Assembly (NCBI RefSeq): GCF_000471905.2 | Contig: NW_006499364.1 | Coordinates: 3,626,168 to 3,690,167 of the forward strand | Reading direction: 5' to 3' | From: Amborella trichopoda | Lineage: Eukaryota > Streptophyta > Magnoliopsida > Amborellales > Amborellaceae | DNA: 64,000 nt | Shown here: positions 1-9,339 of the stretch, one piece after another | How positions within the stretch are numbered: position 1 is the stretch's first letter | Layout of the letters: each line of letters starts with the position of its first letter | Position numbers and translations under genes: made by a program | Notes under the pieces: model-generated | Told to the model about the DNA's origin: nothing | Database searches by the model: none | What the model saw: only the letters and a program-made list of their open reading frames with translations

Positions 1-1
1 G

Positions 2-650
2 CCCGTCAAAATTAAGGCAATTCAGGACATACTGTCGCCTACAACCCTCCTTGAACTGCGGTCCCTCCAAGGACATCTCGCCTACATTTGAAGGTTCATT
101 TCGAACCTCTCATGACGATGCATACCTTTTTCACACCTCCTAAAAAAGGATACTTCCTTCATATGAGACAAAGCGTGCCAAGCTGCGCTTGAGGACATCA
201 AGCAGTACTTGTTGAATCCGCCAGTACTCTCTACGCCAGTGTTAGGAAGGCTTCTCATCCTATATGTGACCACCCTTGATGAGTCACTCGAGGCACTCCT
301 GGCATAGAACAACGATGGAGAGAAAGAGACGACACTCTATTATCTCAGCCGCAGAATTCAAGGGGCCGAAAAGAACTACCCTCCCAATGAAAAGATGTGC
401 CTAGCTTTGATCTTTGCGATGTAGAAGCTTCACCATTGCTTGCTCAGCCACGAGGTCAAGTTAATCTCCAAGGCGGACCCGGTCAAGTTCCTTATGAGCC
501 GGCCATGTTTGTCAAGACGTTTAGCCAAGTGGGCATTATTGCTAATGGAGTTCGACATTACATATGTACCACAGAAGGCAATTAAAGGTTAAGCCCTAGC
601 TGACTTCCTTGTGGCTCACCCAATCCCCTCAGAATCTCCCCTGTCAAACG
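2..650 (+). pseudogene. pol: pol fragment: end of RT and gypsy RNase H
   Basis: Frame 2 starts with PVKIKAIQDI, the usual end of a gypsy reverse transcriptase, and continues through LRSLQGHLAYI. After a shift it carries a gypsy-type RNase H with KACQAALEDIKQYL, YYLSRRIQGAEKNY and LISKADPVKFLMSRP, ending near the linker LADFLVAHP. The domain would degrade the RNA strand of the RNA-DNA hybrid during reverse transcription. In-frame stops lie at about 89, 167 and 304, and more follow, so it is a relic. Element B has the same block at 27061-27893 on the minus strand. Confidence 0.85.
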
Positions 651-690
651 ATCTCCCAAATGAGGAAGTTTCTGTATGGCGCTAACTTGG

Positions 691-1700
691 TCGTGGGAGA
701 TGTACTTTGACGGAGCATTCCAGTTTGATAGAGGGGGCGCTAGAGTTGTCTTCCTGACTCTCGATGGAGGAATGATTCCTCTATCCTTCTCACTTGCAGA
801 GGCTTTTCTCATAACGAAGTTGAGTATCAGGCCCTCATAATCGGATTGGAGATCTTTCAGGAGCTAGACCTGGAACATCTAAACATCTTCGGTGACTCTG
901 AGCTGGTCGATCGGCAGCTAAAGGGGATATATGACATAAGGAAGGATACTCTCAAGCCTTACCATGACATGACCAAAACTTACATGGCCCAGTTCGAGGA
1001 CTTCTCCCTAGATCATATCCCTAGAAGGCTAAACTCGCTGGCTGATGAGCTCTCCAAGCTCGGTGCCACCATCCAATTGTCTTCATCAGGGCCCACTCCA
1101 GTCTGGGTAACCGAATGGAGACATGTTAACTTGAAAATCGAAGTTGACACAGACGATGAGAGGGATGTCTTCCTTGAGTGTCCGCCTTACCCATTCGGGG
1201 CACTCCTCGCAGCTAGGGATGTCCTCAAGGAGGAACAAGAAGTTTCCCAAGGAAAAGAAGCCAAAGCCAGGGAGCAGGAACCCGAATTCTTTGACCCGAT
1301 ATGTGCAGAGGTTGAACAAATAGAAGACTGGAGGGAGCCCATTGTGGACATCGTAAAGCCTGGAAGGCTACCTCAAGATCCAGCGGAGCGCAACGACATA
1401 GTACGGATGTCTACCAAGTACACCCTTCTGGATGGGGATATCCTCTTTCGTCGGTCATTTGACGGAATCCCTCTCAAATGCGTTGACGCACAAGAGGCAA
1501 GCAAAGTACTCGAAGAAGTACACTTGGGCATCTGCAGGCTGCATCAGTCCGACCCTAAGCTCTATGAGCGCATACGTAGACTCGACTATTACTGGCCATC
1601 CATGGTAGCTACGCCCAAAACTTTGCCAAACAATGCCAAGTGTGCCAAATCCACTCGAGCCTCATTCATCAGCCCCCAGAGCCTCTCCATCATACAGTGA
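691..1700 (+). pseudogene. pol: pol fragment: second RNase H, linker, integrase zinc finger
   Basis: From 694 the frame reads WEMYFDGA, followed by EYQALIIGLE and then GDSELV. These are the Asp, Glu and Asp positions of an archaeal-type RNase H (RVT_3 family), the extra domain known from the Tat lineage. One shift lies before 846. From there 284 codons stay open to 1700 through the acidic linker (FFDPICAEVEQ) and start of the integrase HHCC finger (HLGICRLHQS, YYWPSM). The finger's cysteine end is disturbed; NAKCAKS is seen instead of the element B form KCQVCQVH. This is the longest open stretch of element A pol. Confidence 0.85.
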
Positions 1701-2560
1701 CATCATGGATCTTTTCCCAGTGGGGTATGGACATTGTAGGACCCATTGACCCTCCTTCTGCCTTGGGTCATGCCTTCATCTTGGTGGCGATAGACTACTT
1801 TTTCAAATGGGTTGAGGCGATCTGTCTCAGACAGGTTCTGGGGACCGCTGTGGTTAACTTCGTGCGGCACCACATCATATACCGGTTCGAGATCTCAGAT
1901 CGAATAATTTCTGACAATGGCCCCTAGTTCAAGAGCCAGCATGTTAACCACCTAGTCAACCAGTTCGTGTTTGAGTGGAAGTACTCGACTATGTATTACC
2001 CTCAAGCCAACGAGTTAGTTGAGGCATTCAACAAGAATTTGTGTGGGGTGCTCCAGAAGTCAGTGTCAAAGTCAAAGAAGAATTGACACGAGAAGCTACC
2101 TGAGGCTTTGTGGGCCTATCGCATTACCACTCGTAATGCTACGAACTCCACCCCTTATTCCCTAGTCTATGGGGGTGAGGTGGTCCTACCCCTAGAAACT
2201 CAAATACCCTCACTGCGTGTAGCTATACATTAGGGATTAGCTGAAGACAAGAGGGTCAGGCTCTGTTACCAAGAGTTGGATGCCCTTGATGAATAGAGAT
2301 TAGAGGCCCAACAGAACCTCGAGCTCAATCAAGGAAGAATGAAGAGAGCCTTTGGCAAGTCTGTCAAGGTTCGTTCATTCGCTCGTGGGGACCTAGTTCT
2401 GGCTGTCAAGGCACCGTAAAGGAAAGTTTGAGCCTAAGTAGGAGGGTCCATTTGTAATCAAGAAGGTTACACTAAGTGGGGCCTATGTACTAACGAACTC
2501 TGATTGAGAAGAGGCGATGCCCCCTATTAACGGGAAATATTTAAGAAGTACTATCCCTAA
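1640..2560 (+). pseudogene. pol: pol fragment: integrase core and C-terminus
   Basis: The integrase core begins at FSQWGMDIVGPI (first catalytic Asp), followed by ISDNGP (second Asp) and, after stops and shifts, PQANELVEAFNK (catalytic Glu region). Next come AYRITTRNATNSTPYSLVYG and the C-terminal region with LNQGRMKRAFGKSVK and RGDLVLAVK. The enzyme would insert the cDNA into the host genome. A TAG follows the second Asp at about 1925, more stops lie near 2083, 2232 and 2294, and a small deletion lies near 2417. The polyprotein ends at about 2560. All three acidic residues of the triad can still be read. Confidence 0.85.
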
Positions 2561-4130
2561 CATGGCAATAAAGCGTGGTGTGTGCAACAAAACGATAGAA
2601 ATGAAGACGAGAAACATCAAGCCAACTCAAAGGAAATTCATTTCTTTCATTGAATTAGAAAAAGTTGCACGGTACAATCGAAAGCCCATTATTAAGGAAG
2701 TTACAAAGCTCTTGCATCTGAGGATAAGAGGACAATTATAGGCTAAGAGAAACACCATCCTCGTACAGAAAAAGCAAACCCACTAAAGAAATTCCTGACC
2801 CATGAAGAAGTGAGAAAACCACTTGGAGAAGTTAGCCTCGATCCCGCCAAGGAAAATGGTTACAGGCTAAAAGAACAAGTCAACCACTTCCGAGTCAGCT
2901 TCAATTCATCTGACGAGTATATCAAATATACAAGGCAGAATTATCGGGCAAGGAACTTCCCTATGAGGGAGTGTGTACCCTATTCACAATGGACGCCCTT
3001 CCACAGAACAACATGGACTTCACGACTATGTCCAAGGACCTTGCTTCCATCACACTGCGATGGTAAGGCCTCCCTATCTTCCATCACTCCTGACCGTCGC
3101 GAGGCATCGTCGTCTGAGGTCATTGCCGTGCACAACATAATGTCGTGTCCTATCATCACCACGGGCAAGTTAATGTCGCACGTGCTTATCACCACGAGCC
3201 TCATACCCCCATGTATGGCAATCACAGCGTTTGGCCTAGGGACATGCGAAGGCGACGCCACATGTGACTTAATGTCATGCATGACTTTGAAGTACTTCAG
3301 TTCTCGCTGTTCTCAATTACCGAGGGAAATTTACTCCCATGCCTCTTCGGTTTCCCCAACTGCTGCCCACGTCGACGGTCCACCTTCTTGCGACCCTTCA
3401 CCTTCCCTGCAATCCTTTGGGCTTCGTCGAAAACACACCTCCGACAGTTGGAATCCCTCGACTGACCCTGTTCTTTCCCCTATCGGCGTGGCTTCCCCTT
3501 GTAAGAGACAACTTTCCACTCAATGGGAACCTCTCGTCTAACCCTGTTTTTCCCCTTTTTCGATGGTTGGAAATATCGTGGAAAACACCAGGCTCTCCTG
3601 CCTCCTGTTTGTTGCTAGAGTTGGTGAAAACCACCGAAAATCCTCGAAAGCTTCCATGCGACCCTGCGGATTTCTCTTCTCCTTGGTTTTCCACTTCAAC
3701 AGTCCACCAATACTCACTAAAATTATGCTAAATTTCTGGTGAGCTCAATGCAGCCCCTTCTCCTTCTCCTCCGAAACCTAGAGAGCTGGCAGAGCCCTCT
3801 GAACTCTTTGTGACCTCCCCTTTAGCAGGAGAACGACCGGAGAAGCACTCGAACTCCGATAGGGCACCTCTATAAATTCTACCAAGGCCCCGAGAGATCC
3901 TCTTCCTTGCTTAGAAAGCTTTGATGCTGGTGGAAAACTGTTCATAATCACGCTACGAAGCTTCACACCTCTTAAGTTCACTAGAAAAATCCCTAAGGAC
4001 CTTTCTCTGCAAGTTCTGGCTGGGTAGTGCTCACCAGAAAACCCTCGTCAAGGGCTTTGGCTCTCTCTCTCTCTAAAAATCCCATCTACTGTTTCACCCT
4101 TCAGTAAAATAGTAATGTGGGGTTTCTCCC

Positions 4131-4142
4131 CCTTTTATACCC
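4131..4142 (+). promoter_or_regulatory. TATA-like site inside the 3' UTR
   Basis: CCCCCTTTTATAC follows a CT-rich run and the phrase AAAATAGTAATGTGGGG. The same arrangement recurs at 55010-55034 (plus strand) and on the minus strand near 23513-23545 (TTTATATAGCAG). Three copies in otherwise divergent 3' UTRs suggest a conserved internal promoter-like element. Activity is inferred only. Confidence 0.35.
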
Positions 4143-4204
4143 CGTAGTACAGAAGACTGCCCCAGATAAACTCAGAATGACGCTCCAGCCCCTAGCTCTT
4201 GATG

Positions 4205-5400
4205 GCGATAAGGCCAGGCAGACGCAGTCAAGCCCGAGACCCGAAACAGCATCCCCGTGCACCTCATCAAGACTTCGTCTAGTGGACTAGTGCCACACGC
4301 TTTGTTTAGAAGGTTGTTGCCGCATGTCTCGTCTAGGGACTACCACCGAGCACTTCGTCAGGAGGCTATTGTCGCGCACTCCGTCAAGGAGTTATCGCCT
4401 TGCATCTGGCCGAGGGCTACTGCCGCGTGCTTCACCAAGGGACCTGACGCCAACATCCAGGTCTAATGCTGCACTTAGTGTCATACGCAGGCCCGAGCGC
4501 TCCCCTCCAGACAATCGACTCATATCCAGATGAAAGTTCATTCCCTACACCACAACCTCGCCCCTCAGCTAGCCCAGTTTCAGGTAATGGCTATATTTCC
4601 AATGAAGTCTCATCGTCATGGTCCGCGCTGCATGACCTTAAATTGCATCGCCATTGTCTGCGCTGCATGACCTTAAACTGCATCGCCATGGTTCGTGCTG
4701 CATGACCTTAAACTGGATAAGGCCAGACCGAGGCAGTACACCCCGAGNNNNNNNNNNNNNNNNNNNNNNNNNNNNNNNNNNNNNNNNNNNNNNNNNNNNN
4801 NNNNNNNNNNNNNNNNNNNNNNNTAAACTAGCATCGCCATCGGTTCCGTGCCTGCATGACCTTAAACTGGATAAGGCCAGACCGAGGCAGTACACCCCGA
4901 GACCCGAAGCAGCATTATCGTGCACCTCATCAAGACTTCATCTAGGGGACTAGCGCCACATGCTTTGTTTAGAAGGTTGTGTCTCGTCTAGGGACTACCA
5001 CCGAGCACTTCGTTAGGAGGCTATTGTCGCACACTCCATCAAGGAGTTATCGCCTTGCGTCTGACCAAGGGCTACTACCTCGTGCTTCACCAAGGGACCT
5101 GACACCATCATTCAGGTCTAATGCTTCACTTAGTGTCATACGCAGGCCCTTACATTCCCCTCCGGACCATCGGCCCATATCCACAGGAAGTTCATTCCCT
5201 ACACCACAACCTCACCCCTCAGCGAGCCTAGTTTCTGGTAATGACTATATTCCTCATGGAGTCTCATTGTCATGGTCCGCACTGCATGACCTTAAACTGC
5301 ATCGCCATGGTCTGTGCTGCATGACCTTAAACTGCATCGCCATGGTCCGTGCTGCATGACCTTAAACTGCATCGCCATGGTCTGCGCTACATGACCTTAA
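4205..5400 (+). repeat. tandem duplication of about 665 bp, interrupted by a gap
   Basis: The block starting GATAAGGCCAG at 4205 (with CCCGAGACCCGAA, GTGCACCTCATCAAGACTTC and GTCTCGTCTAGGGACTACCA) recurs from 4870 with few changes, an offset of about 665 bp. The copies include the start of the 35-bp minisatellite. The N gap lies at the end of the first copy. Confidence 0.8.
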
Positions 5401-6575
5401 ACTGTATTGCCATGTTCCACGCTGCATGACCTTAAACTGCATAGCCATGGTTTACGTTGCATGACCTTAAACTGCATTATCATGATCTGTGTTGCATGAA
5501 CTTAAACAGCATCGCCATGGTCCACGTTGCATGACTTTAAACTGCACAGCCATGGTCGTGCTGCATGACCTTAAACTGCATCACCATGGTCTGCGCTGCA
5601 TGACCCTAAACTGCATCGCCATGATCCATGCTACATGACCCTAAACTGCATAGCCATAGTCCTTTTCTCATGACTCAAAACTGTATGACCACGGTCCCAA
5701 CTATACGTTAAATTTTAGTGCAGGTCTAGTTGCACGACCTCAAACTGCAAAGTCCTTGTCACATGACTTTAAACTTACATCCATGGTCCAGCTATGTGAC
5801 CTTAAACCATAGTGCACATCCTTGCCGCATGATGCTAAAAGGCTTAGCACCATGGTTCAAACTATATGACCCTAAACTGTAGCGGAGGTCTAGTTGCACG
5901 ACCACAAACTACATGATCCTAACTGTATGAATTTAAACTGCACAACCATGGTCCGAGCTACAAGACCCTAAAACTGTAATGCACAGCGCGTCGAATGGTC
6001 TATACACATAACTCTAACTGGACCCCCAACAGAGTTAGATGCATGTAAGGTTCGTACTCATCCCATCATTTCCAGTGAGTTAGAGACATCCTTCCTTCAA
6101 CCCACAGGGGGGATCATCCATGCTCTGGCCTCCGGAGTTCCATGCACATCGATATTCATTATCCCTATGGAGTCACACTGGCCCTCCTAATCCCCAGTGA
6201 AGCCTCCCATTAACTACTCCTCGTAGGGTCACCAGCTTCATATACATCTCTTTACATGTGGATAGCCTTAACTATCTTTATCCCCCAGGGAGTCAGATTT
6301 CTAGCCATGTACCTACCCTCCATGCAACCCTACTGACATGGTGGCTCATACACGGTCCATGCTGCATGACCCTAAACTGCGTAGCCACGACCCAAACTAT
6401 ATGACCATAAACAATAGTGGAGGTCTAGTCGCACGACCTTAAACTGCATGGTCCTAGTTGCATGACTTTAAACTGCATAACCACGGTCCAATCTATATCA
6501 CCTTAAACCATAGTGCACGTCCTGGCCGCATGATGTTAAACTGCTTCGCCCAGGTCCAGGAGGCATGACCTTAAA
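4608..6575 (+). repeat. 35-bp minisatellite (CATGACCTTAAACTGC type)
   Basis: The unit reads roughly TGCATGACCTTAAACTGCAT followed by CGCCATGGTCCGTGC. Perfect 35-bp spacing is seen at 5285, 5320, 5355 and 5390. It is densest at 5270-5990, returns at 6340-6575, and is broken by the gap and by unrelated stretches at 5990-6340. The same unit occurs at 22255-22640 (inverted), 44550-44770, 55640-55925 and 56390-56574, always in Tat 3'-UTR sequence. Confidence 0.9.
4748..4823. other. assembly gap, 76 N
   Basis: A run of 76 N. The 49 bases before the gap (4699-4747) and the 49 bases 4853-4901 after it are identical, which suggests two unmerged contig ends or an unresolved tandem repeat. Confidence 0.95.
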
Positions 6576-6587
6576 GACACCCCATGT

Positions 6588-6990
6588 GTGCCCACACCTC
6601 CCTTTTTGCGTGAATCTTCACGCACGTCTTTCCTAACCGGTCCATTGGTGCTCGCATACCCTCTTCTTCTTCTCTCCAGTGAGTCTACGTATGCCCACAC
6701 ACCCTTTACGTTCATCACCATGCATGTCTTCCCTAGCCGGCCCATTCGTGTGCGTGGGCCACATACACCACTTCCATTAGACTCACGGGAAAACACCCTT
6801 CACGTGCATCACCATGCACGTCTTCCCCAGCTGGCCCATTTGTGTGCGTGGGCCACCTACACCACTTCCATTTCCTCCTTAGTGAGTCTACATATGCACA
6901 CACACCCTTTACGTGCATCTCCAAGCACGTCTTCCCTAGTCGACCCATTTGTGTGCGCTGGCCACCTTCACAACTTTCATCTCATTCCTC
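6588..6990 (+). repeat. tandem repeat of about 95-109 bp
   Basis: CATCACCATGCA-GTCTTCCC and the following GTGTGCGTGGGCCAC recur at about 6712, 6807 and 6916. The 193-codon open frame over this stretch is a by-product of the repeat. A single related unit is seen inverted near 22140-22210. Confidence 0.7.
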
Positions 6991-7799
6991 AATCTCGCCA
7001 CCAGCTAGTGGGTCACCACTTTTCACCTACCATCCAATCAACTCTCTACGGGAAACTTCATGCAACCTTCCCAAATGAGTCAAAGTCACCCCCAGACTCA
7101 CTCTATGGCCTCTACAGACTGCCACTCCTTACCGCTACAATCCAGCTGTATGACCCTAAATACGTTTAGTGTTAACTATGCTGTTAATAGGGGATCAAGA
7201 GTCTCTGTTTCAGTGGAGTGAACCGAGTGCTTCCCTTTATAGTAGCACGAAGGGAACGGCTTTTTTGTTTGAGTTGAGTGTTGACTAAGGAAGAGACATA
7301 GTGTCTAAAGACAGGCTTAGGGTAGCGTGGTGGCTAACTTAACTGTCTGGCCTGTGTCCGTGAGGAGGATTGATGTCTGCTATCGGGCAATCATGAGTCT
7401 TGCAGTACACAGCCTAGCTGCATGACGTTAAAAGGCTTCACATAGGTCTCGAAGGCACGACCCTAAAACACGCCTTCTCTAAAAAAAAAAGGGGCATGAT
7501 GTACACCTGGATAAGGGAACGTCATGAGTAAAAATGATGAACGGGCATGGTCACAAAACCATGAGTAAGAGAGTTCCATGAAAAAATAAACCTAGGCATG
7601 GTGGAAACCCCGAAAGGGCACCGTGAGCAAAAATGGATGAAAAGGATGGACATGACCACAAAGTCATGGGTAAAAGATCCCAAAAATAACGGAAGTTGGT
7701 GAAAGCCGTCCTCACTACACCATTTTCCCTGTTTAAGTGAAAACCCATGAAAGGGCGCTTAGACCGACAATGTAGGTTGACACACTTCCACAGTCTCAG

Positions 7800-8222
7800 T
7801 CGACTCCCTAGTTTCCACGGCTCCTCAGGGAGTGAGAGCCTCAGAAGATCTCCCCAGTTTCCATGGCTCGTCAGGGAGTGAGAGCCTCATAAGATCTCCC
7901 CAGCAATCATGGCTTGTCAGGGAGTGAGAGCCTCATAGGCCCCATCAATCATGGCTCATCAGGGAGTGAGAGCCTCATAGGATCTCCTCAACTTCAATGG
8001 CTTGTTAGGGAATGAGAGCCTCATAAATCTCACCAGAAATCATGGCTCGTTAGGGAGTGAGAGCCTCATAAGATCTCCTCAGTTTTAATTGCTCGTTATG
8101 GAGTGAGAGCCTCACAAGATCTCCCCATTTTCCATGGCTCATCAGGGAATGAGAGCCCCACAAGATCTCCCCAGTTTCCACGACTCGTCAGGGAGTGAGA
8201 GCCTCATAAGATCTCCCCAGTT
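7800..8222 (+). repeat. 45-bp tandem repeat, nine units
   Basis: The phrase GGGAGTGAGAGCCTCATAAG with GATCTCCCCAGTTTCCATGG repeats nine times with 42-47-bp spacing (anchors near 7829, 7875, 7920, 7963, 8009, 8054, 8100, 8146 and 8192). It sits between the antisense-ORF remnant and the 335-bp array. Confidence 0.9.
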
Positions 8223-8233
8223 CAGCAACAACA

Positions 8234-9240
8234 AGAGTCCTTGGGGGTGAGGGCAATGATGAAAAGATCCCTTAAAAAATGCTAAGGGTCATTACGAAGG
8301 CAAGAGACTGACAAGGTTAGGGTTGCCACAGGATTTAGGGTACATCTCGCCAAAGCCCTCTAGCCAGCAGGGGACCAGAATTTCGGATGGGCCAGAAGCC
8401 CCCAACTAGACTCCGCTAGATGGAACCTACAGGGATACCTTGCACATCAAAGGAAAATCTGATGTAGCAGCAGACAGTTCCAACCAGAGGTTTGTAACAT
8501 TTGGCCTTCAAAAAGGCCTGATTCTGTATGAGGAGGTCCTAACCAAAGTCTCATGCTCCAGAACCACAGAGAGTCCTTGAGGGTGAGGACGAAGAAGAAA
8601 AGATCCCTCCAGAAATTCTAAGGGCCATTACAAACGAAAGAGATTGAAAAGGCCAGGGTTGCCATAGGATTCAGGGTACATCTTACTATGCTCTGTAGCC
8701 AGTAGGGGACCAAACTTTTGGATGGGCAAGAAGCCCCCGACTGAACTCCGCTAGACGGGACCTATAGGGATACCCTGCACATCAAAGGCAAATCTGATGT
8801 AGCAGCAGACAGTATCGACTAGAGGTTCATAACATTTCTCCTTAAAAAGGGCCTGATTCTGTACAAGGAGGTCTTGATAAAGGTCTCATGCTCCATAACC
8901 ACAGAGAGTCCTTGAGGGTGAGGAAAATGATGAAAAGATCCCTCAAGAAATGCTAAGGACCATCATGAAGGTAAGAGACTGACAAGGCCAGGTTTGCCAC
9001 AGGATTCAGGGTATGTCTTGCCAAAGCCCTCTAGCCAGCAAGGGACAAAACTTTCAGACAGGCCAGAAGCCCCCAACTAGACTCCGCTAGACGGGACCTA
9101 TAAGGATACCCTGCACATCAAAGGTAGACCTGGTGTGGCAGCAGACAGTGCTGACCAGAGGTTCGTAGCATTTGGCCTTCAAAAAGGCCTGGTTCTGTAT
9201 GAAGAGGTTATAACAAAGGCCTCGTGCTCCAGAACCACAG
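8234..9240 (+). repeat. 335-bp tandem repeat, three units
   Basis: AGAGTCCTTGAGGGTGAGG and the sequence after it recur at 8234, 8570 and 8905, with a partial restart at 9240, a spacing of 335-336 bp. Each unit contains the same blocks (CCAGAAGCCCCC, GATGTAGCAGCAGACAG, AAAAAGGCCTG). The minus strand of each unit matches part of the antisense open frame at 20700-21050, so the array is a triplicated piece of that frame. Confidence 0.9.
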
Positions 9241-9339
9241 ATAGTCTCTTGAGGGTGTGGACTCTACAAAGATCCCTCAAAATTATCAAATTATTGTAGT
9301 TCTCGATTCTCTCAAAGCACAACATTCGGCGGGGCATGC

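Larger units (their letters stand above)
2566..9339 (+). other. 3' UTR of element A, about 6.8 kb, tandem-repeat rich
   Basis: No sense gene is visible between the end of integrase and the 3' LTR. The first 700 bp (to about 3290) match the minus strand at 24390-25080 behind integrase of element B, so this is family sequence and not an insertion. Then follow a CT-rich patch with a TATA-like site near 4133, an assembly gap, 35-bp repeats, 95-109-bp repeats, 45-bp repeats and 335-bp repeats. Tat/Ogre 3' UTRs are known to be hypervariable and to seed satellite repeats. The minus strand at 7551-9240 holds remnants of an antisense ORF that is better preserved in elements B and E. Confidence 0.75.

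Noticed and set aside
2601-2625. MKTRNI phrase shared by small frames at 2601 and 12064
   Set aside because: Only six residues agree and the rest does not align. Probably chance.
3398-3731. overlapping open frames of 98-130 codons on both strands
   Set aside because: Short, mutually overlapping, not kept in the matching 3' UTR of element B, and no recognisable motif.
6588-7169. 193-codon plus-strand frame
   Set aside because: Made of 95-109-bp tandem repeats with His/Thr/Pro-rich content, and no counterpart frame in the other 3' UTRs.
7800-8222. direct repeats resembling a CRISPR array
   Set aside because: Units are head-to-tail 45-bp repeats without unique spacers, in a plant retroelement 3' UTR.
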